From positions 2,046,001 to 2,110,000 of the forward strand of contig NZ_CP027707.1 of NCBI RefSeq assembly GCF_003850345.1: a stretch of 64,000 nucleotides of DNA. The letters are read 5' to 3'. The stretch's first letter is position 1, and the number at the start of each line of letters is the position of its first letter. Shown in pieces: positions 35,375 through 44,841 of the stretch. The position numbers and the translations under genes were made by a program. Source of the stretch: Pseudomonas chlororaphis subsp. piscium (GTDB taxonomy: Bacteria > Pseudomonadota > Gammaproteobacteria > Pseudomonadales > Pseudomonadaceae). The notes under the pieces were generated by a model that was given only the letters and a program-made list of their open reading frames with translations, did not search any database and was not told the DNA's origin.

Positions 35375-37645
35375 ATGTCGGATCGCTACGAACTCTTCCT
35401 CACCTGTCCCAAAGGCCTTGAAGGCCTGCTCATCGAGGAAGCCGCCGGGCTTGGCCTTGAAGACGCGCGCGAACATACCTCGGCCGTGCGCGGCATGGCC
35501 GACATGGAGACCGCCTACCGTCTGTGCCTCTGGTCGCGTCTGGCCAACCGGGTACTGCTGGTGCTCAAGCGCTTCCCGATGAAGGACGCCGAAGACCTCT
35601 ATCACGGCGTGCACGACGTCGACTGGCAGGACCACATGCTGGCGGACGGCACCCTGGCGGTGGAGTTCAGCGGCCATGGCTCGGGCATTGACAACACCCA
35701 CTTCGGCGCCTTGAAGGTCAAGGATGCCATCGTCGACCGGCTGCGCACGCCGACCGGCGAGCGTCCGTCCATCGACAAGCTCAACCCGGACCTGCGCATT
35801 CACCTGCGCCTGGACCGCGGCGAAGCCATCCTTTCCCTCGACCTGTCCGGCCACAGCCTGCACCAGCGCGGCTATCGCCTGCAGCAGGGCGCGGCGCCGC
35901 TGAAGGAAAACCTCGCGGCGGCGATCCTGATCCGTTCCGGCTGGCCACGCATCGCGGCCAATGGCGGCGCCCTGGCCGACCCGATGTGCGGCGTGGGCAC
36001 CTTCCTGGTCGAGGCGGCGATGATCGCCGCCGACATCGCCCCCAACCTCAAGCGCGAGCAATGGGGCTTCACCGCCTGGCTCGGTCACGTCCCGGCCCTG
36101 TGGCGCAAGCTGCACGAAGAAGCCCAGGCACGGGCCCAGGCCGGCCTGGCCAAGCCGCCGCTGTGGATTCGCGGTTATGAAGCCGACCCGCGGCTGATCC
36201 AGCCAGGGCGCAACAACGTCGAGCGCGCCGGCCTCAGTGAGTGGATCAAGATCTACCAGGGCGAAGTGGCGACCTTCGAGCCGCGCCCCGACCAGAACCA
36301 GAAAGGCCTGGTGATCAGCAACCCGCCCTACGGCGAGCGCCTGGGTGACGAAGCCAGCCTGCTGTATCTCTACCAGAACCTGGGCGAGCGCCTGCGTCAG
36401 GCCTGTCTGGGTTGGGAGGCGGCGGTGTTCACCGGCGCGCCGGACCTGGGCAAGCGCATGGGCATCCGCAGCCACAAGCAGTATTCGTTCTGGAACGGCG
36501 CCTTGCCGTGCAAGCTGCTGCTGATCAAGGTGCAGCCGGATCAGTTCGTCACCGGCGAGCGTCGTACTCCTGAACAACGGCAGATCGAGCGCGAACAGGC
36601 CGAGGCCGACAAAGCGCCGCTGGTTCCGCAGGAGCGCCAGTACAACAAGAACGGCAACCCGATCAAACCGGTGCCAGCTCCAGCCCCCGTGGTCGAGCAG
36701 GCGCGCCTGAGCGAAGGCGGGCAGATGTTCGCCAACCGCCTGCAGAAGAACCTCAAGTTGCTGGGCAAGTGGGCCAAGCGCGAAGGCATCGAGTGCTATC
36801 GCGTCTACGATGCCGACATGCCGGAATACTCCCTGGCCATCGACCTGTACCACGACTGGGTGCACGTGCAGGAATACGCCGCGCCGAAATCCATCGACCC
36901 GGAAAAAGCCCAGGCCCGTCTGTTCGATGCCCTGGCGGCCATTCCGCAGGCGTTGAACGTCGACAAGAACCGGGTGGTGATCAAGCGTCGCGAGCGCCAG
37001 AGCGGCACCAAGCAGTACGAACGCCAGAGCGCCCAGGGCAAGTTCACCGAGGTCAGCGAAGGCGGCGTGAAGCTGCTGGTCAACCTCACCGACTATCTTG
37101 ACACCGGGCTGTTCCTCGACCACCGGCCGATGCGCCTGCGGATTCAGAAAGAAGCCGCCGGCAAGCGTTTCCTCAACCTGTTCTGCTACACCGCCACCGC
37201 CAGTGTGCACGCGGCCAAGGGCGGGGCGCGCAGCACCACCAGCGTCGACCTGTCGAAAACCTATCTGGACTGGGCGCGGCGCAACCTGTCGCTCAACGGT
37301 TTCTCCGACAAGAACCGTCTGGAGCAGGGCGATGTCATGGCCTGGCTGGAGACTTGCCGCGATGAGTTCGACCTGATCTTCATCGATCCGCCGACCTTCT
37401 CCAACTCCAAGCGCATGGAAGGGGTGTTCGACGTGCAGCGTGACCACGTGCAACTGCTCGACCTGGCCATGGCCCGGTTGGCCAGCGGTGGCGTGCTGTA
37501 TTTCTCCAACAACTTCCGCAAGTTCCAGCTCGAGGAAAACCTGGCGGCACGTTACACCGTCGAGGAGATTACCGCCAAGACCATCGACCCGGATTTTGCC
37601 CGTAACGGCAAGATCCACCGGGCCTGGAAAATCACCGCCCGCTGA
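35375..37645 (+). CDS. rlmL: 23S rRNA methyltransferase RlmKL (m2G2445 and m7G2069)
   Basis: A 756-residue fusion of two methyltransferases. A THUMP domain and the RlmL half contain DPMCGVGTFLVEAAMIA and the NPPYGERLG catalytic motif. After a linker near residue 400 comes the RlmK half, with a Rossmann fold and DLIFIDPPTFSNSKRM. It modifies domain V and IV guanines of 23S rRNA. It starts with ATG at 35375 and stands alone. Confidence 0.94.
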   Translation: MSDRYELFLTCPKGLEGLLIEEAAGLGLEDAREHTSAVRGMADMETAYRLCLWSRLANRVLLVLKRFPMKDAEDLYHGVHDVDWQDHMLADGTLAVEFSGHGSGIDNTHFGALKVKDAIVDRLRTPTGERPSIDKLNPDLRIHLRLDRGEAILSLDLSGHSLHQRGYRLQQGAAPLKENLAAAILIRSGWPRIAANGGALADPMCGVGTFLVEAAMIAADIAPNLKREQWGFTAWLGHVPALWRKLHEEAQARAQAGLAKPPLWIRGYEADPRLIQPGRNNVERAGLSEWIKIYQGEVATFEPRPDQNQKGLVISNPPYGERLGDEASLLYLYQNLGERLRQACLGWEAAVFTGAPDLGKRMGIRSHKQYSFWNGALPCKLLLIKVQPDQFVTGERRTPEQRQIEREQAEADKAPLVPQERQYNKNGNPIKPVPAPAPVVEQARLSEGGQMFANRLQKNLKLLGKWAKREGIECYRVYDADMPEYSLAIDLYHDWVHVQEYAAPKSIDPEKAQARLFDALAAIPQALNVDKNRVVIKRRERQSGTKQYERQSAQGKFTEVSEGGVKLLVNLTDYLDTGLFLDHRPMRLRIQKEAAGKRFLNLFCYTATASVHAAKGGARSTTSVDLSKTYLDWARRNLSLNGFSDKNRLEQGDVMAWLETCRDEFDLIFIDPPTFSNSKRMEGVFDVQRDHVQLLDLAMARLASGGVLYFSNNFRKFQLEENLAARYTVEEITAKTIDPDFARNGKIHRAWKITAR

Positions 37646-37772
37646 AGCTCGATTGGATCCACAGAGCCTTGATTTTCAAGGCTCTTTGCTCTAGCCAAAT
37701 TAGTGGCTAATAGCTATAACTCAATGCAAGCCCATGTGACGCTCACGTTCGCTGGCGTTATGAGTTCTGCTT

Positions 37773-40172
37773 ATGTCGTTGCACTCGGTACGCCCGAAAA
37801 TCTTGGGCTTCATCAGCGAAGACGTGTCGGCCTGGCTGGTCGCGTTACTGGTATTGCTGTTTGGCTGTGTATTGACCGGGCTGCTGGCCTGGTCGACCCT
37901 CAATCTGTATCAGCAGCAGTTGCGCCAACGCTTCCAGTTGTTGGCCAGCGAACGTTATAGCCGCATCGAAGAGCGCTTCGAAGATCAGGAGCAGCGCCTG
38001 GATGGTCTCAAGCGCTTCTTCATCAATTCCGGCGAGGTCTCGCGCCAGGACTTCGACGGCTACACCAAACCTCTCTTGCATCGCACCCAGGCCTACGCCT
38101 GGGCGCCGCGCGTCAGTGGTACCGAGCGTGCATCGTTCGAGCGCATGGCGCAGGAACAGGGGGCGCCGAATTATTTCATTGCCGACCTGAATGCCGAGGG
38201 CAAGCTGCAGCGAGCTGTCGAGCGCGATGAGTACATCCCGGTGCTCTACAGCCAGACCCAAAGCCCGCTGGGCTCGCCCCTGGGGTTCGACCTGCTGGCC
38301 CAGCCGATGCGTCGCGACACCCTCGAGCGGGCGCGGTTGCGCGGCGGCGTGGCGGTTTCGCAGCCGGTGCGCTTGGTGGGGGTCGAGCCTTCCTATGCGC
38401 GCGGCATCATCCTCGCGAGCCCCGTCAGCCTGCGCGCCGATGTGGCCATGTCGACTCCCGAGCCTTACGGTTATGTGATCGCGGTGATCAGCATGCGCCA
38501 ACTGGTGGTCGATGGCCTGCCCGAGCAGAGTCAGGACAACCTGTTCGTGCAGATCATCGACCTGTCGACCGCCGAGTCGTACGGCAAGCTCTATGAGTCG
38601 AGCAACGGCCCGGGGGACAGCCCGCTGGCGGTGAGCCGGGTGCTGAGCCTGGCCGACCATGATTACCGGGTGAACATCCGCCCCAGCGCGTTGTTTCTCC
38701 AGGCCAACCATTCTTCGGTGTCCAGCCAGGTGATCCTCGGCACTCTGCTGAGTCTGCTGCTCAGTGCCTTGCTGTATGTCCTGGTCAGCCAGCGGCAGCG
38801 GGCGCTGCGGCTGGTGGAACAGCGCACCGAAGAGCTGCGGGTCAGGGAGCAGGAGTTGCGCGGCACCCATGGGCAACTGCGCAGCGTGCTCAATGCGGCG
38901 ACCCAGGTGGCGATCATCGCCACGGACCTGCGCGGCGTGATCAGCACCTTCAATGCCGGGGCCGAACGCATGCTCGGCTATAAGAGCGCCGAGGTAGTGG
39001 GCCATCTGACCCTGGAAAGCCTGCATCTGCCCGCGGAGCTGAATGTGCGTGCGCAGGCGCTCAGCCAGCGTTACGACCGGCAGATCCCGATGTGCCAGGC
39101 GATGCTGGTGGACGGTTCCGAAGAAAGTGGCGATGAAACCCGCGAGTGGACCCTGGTGCGCCAGGATGGCAGCCATCTGGTGGTGAACATGCTGGCCACC
39201 CCGGTACTGGACGATCACGGGCTATGGGTCGGGCACCTGGCCATCTGCATCGACATCACCGAGCGCAAGCGGGTCCATGAGGCGCTGGCGGCCCGCGATC
39301 GCCTGCTGAAAAAACTCAGTGCCCATGTGCCTGGCGGTATCTACCAGTTCCAGGTGGATGTCCAAGGCCATGCCAGTTTCCCTTACGTCAGTGACGGCAT
39401 CCGCGATATTTACGAGATCGAGCCGCAACAGCTGCAGTTGGACGCCGAGCCGGTGTTCGAGCGTATTCACCCCGGCGATGTGGCCAGGGTGCGTACCTCG
39501 ATCTGGACATCGGCAAAGAGACTCAGCCCCTGGCGCGAGGAATACCGGGTGCAGCTACCGCAACGCGGCCTGCGCTGGGTGCGCGGCGAGGCGACCCCGG
39601 AAAGGCTGGCAGGGGGCGGGGTGCTGTGGCATGGCTATCTGTCGGACATCTCCGACCTCAAGCGGGTCGAGGAAGAGTTGCGGGCCCTGTCGGTCACCGA
39701 CTCGCTGACTGGTATCCACAACCGCCGCTATTTCCAGGAGCGCCTGCAGACCGAAATGGCGCGGGTCGAGCGCGGGGTGGGCAATCTGGCGGTGATCATG
39801 CTGGATATCGATCACTTCAAGCGGATCAACGACCAGCATGGGCATGCCATCGGCGACATGGTGCTGCGCGGTGTCTGTGAGCGCATCAGCCTTCGTCTGC
39901 GGCGCACGGATGTGTTTTGCCGGTTGGGCGGCGAAGAGTTCATGGTGCTGTGCCCGGATACCGATGGCCGGCAGGCCTATGTCCTGGCCGAGGAGCTGTG
40001 GCGTGGGCTGCGCAGTTCGCCGATCGATGGCGTGGGCGTTGTCACGGCCAGTTTCGGCATCGCCAGCTGGCGGGAGCACGAAGGGGCCGACGGGCTGTTG
40101 CTGCGGGCGGATTCCGGGGTCTATGCGGCCAAGCAGGCAGGGCGCGACCGGGTCGAGGCCGAGATGGTTTGA
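37773..40172 (+). CDS. Membrane diguanylate cyclase with CHASE, PAS and GGDEF domains
   Basis: A 799-residue signalling protein. One N-terminal membrane segment (about 20-45), a periplasmic CHASE-type sensor domain and a second membrane segment (about 325-348) are followed by PAS modules (about 370-510 and 515-630) and a C-terminal GGDEF domain. The active site is GGEEF at 719-723. The inhibitory I-site RRTD is at 710-713, so an active, feedback-inhibited cyclase is expected. No EAL domain is present. The signal sensed is unknown. It is convergent with dacB. Confidence 0.92.
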   Translation: MSLHSVRPKILGFISEDVSAWLVALLVLLFGCVLTGLLAWSTLNLYQQQLRQRFQLLASERYSRIEERFEDQEQRLDGLKRFFINSGEVSRQDFDGYTKPLLHRTQAYAWAPRVSGTERASFERMAQEQGAPNYFIADLNAEGKLQRAVERDEYIPVLYSQTQSPLGSPLGFDLLAQPMRRDTLERARLRGGVAVSQPVRLVGVEPSYARGIILASPVSLRADVAMSTPEPYGYVIAVISMRQLVVDGLPEQSQDNLFVQIIDLSTAESYGKLYESSNGPGDSPLAVSRVLSLADHDYRVNIRPSALFLQANHSSVSSQVILGTLLSLLLSALLYVLVSQRQRALRLVEQRTEELRVREQELRGTHGQLRSVLNAATQVAIIATDLRGVISTFNAGAERMLGYKSAEVVGHLTLESLHLPAELNVRAQALSQRYDRQIPMCQAMLVDGSEESGDETREWTLVRQDGSHLVVNMLATPVLDDHGLWVGHLAICIDITERKRVHEALAARDRLLKKLSAHVPGGIYQFQVDVQGHASFPYVSDGIRDIYEIEPQQLQLDAEPVFERIHPGDVARVRTSIWTSAKRLSPWREEYRVQLPQRGLRWVRGEATPERLAGGGVLWHGYLSDISDLKRVEEELRALSVTDSLTGIHNRRYFQERLQTEMARVERGVGNLAVIMLDIDHFKRINDQHGHAIGDMVLRGVCERISLRLRRTDVFCRLGGEEFMVLCPDTDGRQAYVLAEELWRGLRSSPIDGVGVVTASFGIASWREHEGADGLLLRADSGVYAAKQAGRDRVEAEMV

Positions 40173-40223
40173 GGCGGGAGAGGGCAGAGGCGCGGGGTTG
40201 CCGCGCCATCTGCGAGTGACGGC

Positions 40224-41684
40224 TTACAGGGTCGAGGCGGTGTCTGCCAGTTTCGGCTGGCGATACAGATCCAGCAGCACCTGATCGAGCACCGAGGACG
40301 CGCCCCAGGGCTTCGGATCGTTGAGGATCGCCACCACGGCCCAGGTGTTGCCGTTGCTGTCGCGGCTGTAGCCGGCGATGGCGCGCACGGTGTTCAGGGT
40401 CCCGGTCTTCACGTGGGCTTCACCGGACATCGCGGTGCGCTTCAGGCGCTTGCGCATGGTGCCGTCCATGCCGGCGATCGGCATCGAGCTGATGAACTCC
40501 GCCGAGTACGGGCTTCTCCAGGCCGCTTGCAGCATGGAGGCCATTTCCCGGGCGCTGACCCGTTCGGCGCGGGACAGGCCCGAACCGTTCTCCATCACCA
40601 GATGCGGCGCGGTGATGCCTTTCTTGGCCAGCCACTGACGCACCACACGTTGCGCCGCCTTGGCATCGTCGCCATCGGCTTCGGTGCGGTATTGCGCGCC
40701 GAGGCTGAGGAACAACTGCTGGGCCATGGTGTTGTTACTGTATTTGTTGATGTCGCGGATGATTTCCGCCAGGTCCGGCGAGAAGGCCCGGGCCAGCACC
40801 TTGGCGCTGGCTGGAACGGCGGCCAGGCGGTCCTTGCCCTGGATGCTGCCGCCCAGTTCCTTCCAGATGGCGCGTACGGCGCCGGCGGTGTAGGTCGCGT
40901 GGTCGAGCAGCGACAGGTAGGTCTGGGAGCTGCAGCCGTCGCCCAACTGGCCGTTGACGGTCACGGTCACGCCGCCGTCCGCCTGCGGGACCGGGTTATA
41001 GCGAACGTTGCCGGTGCACTGTTTGCCGCCGATGGCCTTGACCTGATTGTCGATGCGAATGCTGGCAATCGGCGGTTCGACGGAAATCAGCACCTTGCCC
41101 GAGTCATTGCGCGCCACGAAGCGCAGGGCCTTGAGGTTGACCAGCAGCGAGTCGGGCTTGACCAGGAACGGCTTGTTCTCGTCATTGCCGTCGTCGTTGA
41201 ACTGCGGCAGTTGCGGTTGCACGAAGAAGTTGCGGTCCAGCACCAGGTCGCCGGTCACTTGCTGCACGCCGTTGGCCCGCAGGTCGCGCATCAGCAACCA
41301 GAGTTTTTCCATGTTCAGCTTGGGGTCGCCGCCGCCCTTGAGGTACAGGTTGCCGTTGAGGATGCCGCCGCTCAGGGTGCCGTCGGTGTAGAACTCGGTT
41401 TTCCACTGGTGGGTCGGGCCGAGCATTTCCAGGGCGGCGTAGGTGGTGACCAGTTTCATGGTGGAGGCCGGGTTGACCGACACGTCGGCGTTGTAGACCG
41501 TGGCCGTACCCGGGCCGTTGAGCGGAATCATCACCAGCGACAGGGCGTTGTCTTGCAGTTTGCTGGCCTTGAGGGCCTGCTGAACCTTGGGCGAAAGGGT
41601 GGTGTTGACGGGGGCGGCGGAAACAGAAATGGCCAGGGGCAGAAGAAGACCGGCAAGAAAAAGTGGACGCAAAGATTTGATCAT
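40224..41684 (-). CDS. dacB: D-alanyl-D-alanine carboxypeptidase/endopeptidase (PBP4)
   Basis: A 486-residue periplasmic penicillin-binding protein of the S13 family. A signal peptide occupies about 1-24. The active-site motifs are S74-T-M-K77, SNN (in KYSNNTMAQQL) and KTG (HVKTGTLNTVRAIAGY). It trims or cleaves peptidoglycan cross-links. The start at 41684 begins the signal peptide; the longer frame to 41777 does not. In Pseudomonas loss of DacB can raise ampC expression, which is family knowledge, not visible here. Confidence 0.94.
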   Translation of the reverse strand: MIKSLRPLFLAGLLLPLAISVSAAPVNTTLSPKVQQALKASKLQDNALSLVMIPLNGPGTATVYNADVSVNPASTMKLVTTYAALEMLGPTHQWKTEFYTDGTLSGGILNGNLYLKGGGDPKLNMEKLWLLMRDLRANGVQQVTGDLVLDRNFFVQPQLPQFNDDGNDENKPFLVKPDSLLVNLKALRFVARNDSGKVLISVEPPIASIRIDNQVKAIGGKQCTGNVRYNPVPQADGGVTVTVNGQLGDGCSSQTYLSLLDHATYTAGAVRAIWKELGGSIQGKDRLAAVPASAKVLARAFSPDLAEIIRDINKYSNNTMAQQLFLSLGAQYRTEADGDDAKAAQRVVRQWLAKKGITAPHLVMENGSGLSRAERVSAREMASMLQAAWRSPYSAEFISSMPIAGMDGTMRKRLKRTAMSGEAHVKTGTLNTVRAIAGYSRDSNGNTWAVVAILNDPKPWGASSVLDQVLLDLYRQPKLADTASTL

Positions 41685-41917
41685 GTGAAGTAAAACCCTA
41701 CAGCCGAGGGGAGAAAAGACGAGGGCATGACGATAAATTCCCTCAGTGGTCACGAAAGTGTCGGCATTATGCCCCAAGGTATAGCGGCTTGTGCCGTGCC
41801 GCGGCGAGCTAATCCGCTATTTTTTTCCCAATGGCAGGCTGAAGCCCTCATAGAGTCAGGCAATCGGTTGCTTAAACTGGTAAAGTGCCGCCCGATATTA
41901 CTTATGAGGATTGTTCC

Positions 41918-42262
41918 ATGGCCACTAACCGTTCCCGCCGTCTGCGCAAAAAACTGTGCGTAGATGAATTTCAGGAGCTGGGTTTTGAGCTGAACCTGGA
42001 TTTCAAAGAAGATCTGGCCGAAGAGGCTATTGACGCTTTCCTCGACGCGTTCCTGAAAGAAGCGATGGAAGCCAACGGCCTCGGCTATGTTGGTGGCGAT
42101 GACTTCGGCCTGGTTTGCCTGAGCAAACGCGGTTCGGTCAGCGAAGAGCAACGTGCCAAGGTCGAAGCCTGGCTCAAGGCCCGCACCGAGCTGACCAGCG
42201 TAGAAGTCAGCCCGCTGCTGGACGTCTGGTACCCGGAAAACTCGATCAATCCGGTAGCCTGA
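41918..42262 (+). CDS. yggL: YggL family 50S ribosome-binding protein
   Basis: A 114-residue DUF469 protein with the typical N-terminus ATNRSRRLRKKLCVDEFQE. It is reported to bind the 50S subunit in related bacteria. The ATG at 41918 follows GAGGA; the frame is open to 41885. It is monocistronic, and a GC-rich hairpin follows the gene. Confidence 0.9.
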   Translation: MATNRSRRLRKKLCVDEFQELGFELNLDFKEDLAEEAIDAFLDAFLKEAMEANGLGYVGGDDFGLVCLSKRGSVSEEQRAKVEAWLKARTELTSVEVSPLLDVWYPENSINPVA

Positions 42263-42268
42263 TGTGCT

Positions 42269-42298
42269 GAGTCGGTGGCCCGTCCGGGCTGCCGACTC
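42269..42298 (+). terminator. Terminator-like hairpin after yggL
   Basis: GAGTCGG (42269-42275) pairs with CCGACTC (42292-42298), with a further GC-rich inner stem. There is no T run, so termination may be partial or Rho-assisted. Confidence 0.45.
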
Positions 42299-42389
42299 AC
42301 GGCTGTCGCTGTACAGCCTTTATCTGTTTATTCCCCACAGAACCTTTATATGCCTCGGGCCTGTTTCCCGGGATTTCGCGTGGGCGGGT

Positions 42390-42490
42390 TGTAGCCGCTG
42401 CCGTAGGCTGCGATAAGCCCGAAGGGCTTCGGCGATCTTGAGACCTTGCGCGCCCTTCGGTCGCGATCGCGGCCTGCGGCAGCGGCTACA
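42390..42490. repeat. Long inverted repeat element (GTAGCCGCTGCC class)
   Basis: TGTAGCCGCTGCCGTAGG at the left faces CCTGCGGCAGCGGCTACA at the right. The interior has a second imperfect stem around AGCCCGAAGGGCTT. It ends a few bases before the stop codon of the BenE-type gene, and could act as its terminator or stabiliser. Confidence 0.85.
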
Positions 42491-42493
42491 GGC

Positions 42494-43684
42494 TCATTCC
42501 TGGTTCCAGTTCAGGATCACCAGGGTCAGCACGCCGGCCACTATTCCCCAGAATGCCGAGCCGACGGAAAACAGGGTCAGGCCCGAGGCGGTCACCATAA
42601 AGGTGATCAGTGCCGCCTCGCGTTCCTTCACCTGGCTCATGGCGATGCTCAGGCCGTTGATGATCGAGCCGAACAGCGCCAGGGCGGCGATCGACAGCAC
42701 CAGCTCCTTGGGCAGTGCCGCGAACAAGGCCGCCAGGGTGGCGCCGAAGATCCCGGCAATGCCGTAGAAAATCCCGCACCAGACTGCCGCGGTGTAGCGT
42801 TTGTTGCGGTCCTCGTGGGCATGAGGGCCAGTGCAGATCGCCGCGCTGATGGCCGCCAGGTTGATGCCGTGGGAGCCGAACGGCGCCAGCAGCAGGGAGG
42901 CGATACCGGTGGTGGTGACCAGTGGCGAGGCCGGGACGTTGTAGCCGTCGGCGCGCAGCACCGCGACCCCGGGCATGTTTTGCGAGGTCATGGCCACCAC
43001 GAACAGCGGGATGCCGATGCTGATGGTCGCCGCCAGGGAGAAGTGCGGGGTGGTCCAGACCGGCGTGGCGACTTCCAGGTGAAATTCGCTGAAGTCCAGC
43101 AGGCCCATCACCCCGGCCAGCGCGGTGCCGATCAGCAGCGCGGCGAGCACCGCGTAGCGTGGCGACAGGCGCTTGACCAGCAAATAGCTGAAGAACATGC
43201 CCAGCACCAGGCCGGTGCGGTGCTGCGCCGCGACGAAGATCTCGCTGCCGATCTTGAACAGGATGCCCGCCAGCAGCGCCGCGGCGAGGGAGGCCGGAAT
43301 GCGCTTGACCAGGCGTTCGAAGCTGCCGGTCAGGCCACAGATGGTCACCAGCACCGCGCAGGTGATATAGGCGCCGATGGCTTCGCCGTAGCTCACGCCG
43401 GACAGGCTGGTGATCAGCAGCGCGGCGCCGGGGGTCGACCAGGCGACGGTGATCGGGGTGCGGTAACGCAAGGACAGGCCGATGCTGCACACGGCCATGC
43501 CGATGGAGATGGCCCAGATCCAGGAGGAAATCTGCCCGCTGGTCAGCCCCGCGGCTTGTCCGGCCTGGAACATCAGCACCAGGGAGCTGGTGTAGCCGGT
43601 CATCATGGCGATGAAGCCGGCGACTACGGCCGAGGGCGAAGTATCGGCCAGGGGGCGTAACGGCGCGAGGGAGGCGTCGGACAT
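42494..43684 (-). CDS. BenE-family proton symporter (annotated benzoate transporter; purine link possible)
   Basis: A 396-residue membrane protein with 11-12 hydrophobic segments of the BenE (benzoate/H+ symporter) family, with conserved GLTSGQISSWIWAISIGMA near the N-terminus. The start at 43684 begins MSDASLAPLRP. No aromatic-degradation gene is nearby. Instead it is divergent from a GntR gene and next to guanine and xanthine oxidation genes, so a purine or related substrate should be considered. That assignment is inference from context. Confidence 0.8.
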   Translation of the reverse strand: MSDASLAPLRPLADTSPSAVVAGFIAMMTGYTSSLVLMFQAGQAAGLTSGQISSWIWAISIGMAVCSIGLSLRYRTPITVAWSTPGAALLITSLSGVSYGEAIGAYITCAVLVTICGLTGSFERLVKRIPASLAAALLAGILFKIGSEIFVAAQHRTGLVLGMFFSYLLVKRLSPRYAVLAALLIGTALAGVMGLLDFSEFHLEVATPVWTTPHFSLAATISIGIPLFVVAMTSQNMPGVAVLRADGYNVPASPLVTTTGIASLLLAPFGSHGINLAAISAAICTGPHAHEDRNKRYTAAVWCGIFYGIAGIFGATLAALFAALPKELVLSIAALALFGSIINGLSIAMSQVKEREAALITFMVTASGLTLFSVGSAFWGIVAGVLTLVILNWNQE

Positions 43685-43879
43685 GGAGCACTGTTCCTTG
43701 TTCTGATGAAGATATCTGCCACCCGAAAGCCCGGCGCAGGGGCGTTGGGTGACGAAAGCAGGGGCCAAGCCTAAACGTAAAAGTAACTATTCATTGCAAT
43801 ACAGCCAGGGCGGCAAATGGCCGTACAGTCGTTGTCACAGCCTGTGGACCATACAGTTATTGCGAATAAACCCTATGGG

Positions 43880-43900
43880 TTGTGTACAATGTGCCATTGT
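43880..43900. promoter_or_regulatory. Overlapping palindromes: candidate GntR operator
   Basis: TTGTGTACAA (43880-43889) has TTGT/ACAA arms, the same form as the TTGTCGACAA site upstream of prpB. It overlaps ACAATG-TGC-CATTGT (43886-43900), a perfect 6-bp inverted repeat. The sites lie in the 299-base divergent region between the BenE-type gene and the GntR gene. Confidence 0.45.
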
Positions 43901-43983
43901 TTTTACGCGATACTTGTCAGCGACCCACTGTGCCGTATTACAGTCACGGTCAATTCGCCGCAGTTCTCCCGACTCGAGTGCCC

Positions 43984-44748
43984 ATGAACGAACAGTTGCA
44001 ACCCCTCAAGAAACAACCGCGAGCAGGCAAGGCCGGTCGCAGCGGGACCCAGGACGATATTGTCTACGCGCATATCTTCGAGGCCATCCTCGAACAGCGC
44101 CTGGCGCCCGGCACCAAGTTGAGCGAAGAGGCGCTGGGGGAAATTTTCGGGGTCAGCCGTACCATCATTCGTCGTGCGCTGTCGCGCCTGGCCCATGAAG
44201 GCGTGGTGCTGCTGCGACCCAATCGCGGTGCGGTCGTGGCCAGCCCGAGTGTCGAAGAAGCCCGCCAGGTGTTCATGGCGCGCCGGCTGGTGGAGCGGGC
44301 GATCACCGAGCTGGCGGTGCAGCACGCCACGGCCGAGCAGCTTGCCGAGCTGCGGCAGATGGTCAATGACGAGCGCGACAGTTTCTCCCGTGGCGATCGC
44401 GGCGCCGGTATCCGTCTGTCGGGCGAGTTCCACCTGAAGCTCGCCGAAGCGGCGAAGAATGCCCCGCTGATCAGCTTCCAGCGCAGCCTGGTATCCCAGA
44501 CCTCGCTGATCATCGCCCAGTACGAAAGCGGCAACCGCTCGCACTGTTCCTACGATGAGCACACCCAGCTGATCGACGCTATCGAGGCCCGTGACGCGGA
44601 GCTGGCGGTGACCCTGATGATGCATCACATGGATCATATCGACAGCAAGCTCAACCTCGACGAAGAAAGCGCCTCGGACGACCTGCACGCGGTGTTCTCG
44701 CACCTGCTGCAAACCAAGAAGCCGGGCCGCTCTCCCGCCAAGCTCTGA
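43984..44748 (+). CDS. GntR-family (FCD) transcriptional regulator, purine cluster
   Basis: A 254-residue regulator. After a basic N-terminal tail, the winged helix domain (about 20-95) has GEIFGVSRTIIRRALSRLAHEG, followed by an FCD effector domain. The ATG at 43984 gives MNEQLQPLKKQPR; the frame is open to 43882. It is convergent with guaD through a shared terminator and divergent from the BenE-type transporter. It is therefore a good candidate to control one or both sides. Confidence 0.88.
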   Translation: MNEQLQPLKKQPRAGKAGRSGTQDDIVYAHIFEAILEQRLAPGTKLSEEALGEIFGVSRTIIRRALSRLAHEGVVLLRPNRGAVVASPSVEEARQVFMARRLVERAITELAVQHATAEQLAELRQMVNDERDSFSRGDRGAGIRLSGEFHLKLAEAAKNAPLISFQRSLVSQTSLIIAQYESGNRSHCSYDEHTQLIDAIEARDAELAVTLMMHHMDHIDSKLNLDEESASDDLHAVFSHLLQTKKPGRSPAKL

Positions 44749-44787
44749 GACATCGCAGCGGGCCCGCGATGACGGCCTGAAGGGCAC

Positions 44788-44827
44788 AAAAAATCCCCCG
44801 GAATCCAAGGATCACGGGGGATTTTTT
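44788..44827. terminator. Bidirectional terminator between the GntR gene and guaD
   Basis: AAAAAATCCCCC (44788-44799) and GGGGGATTTTTT (44816-44827) are exact inverted repeats. Each strand ends in a T run, so transcription from both convergent genes can stop here. Confidence 0.9.
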
Positions 44828-44841
44828 ATGCCTGGGAAAAC

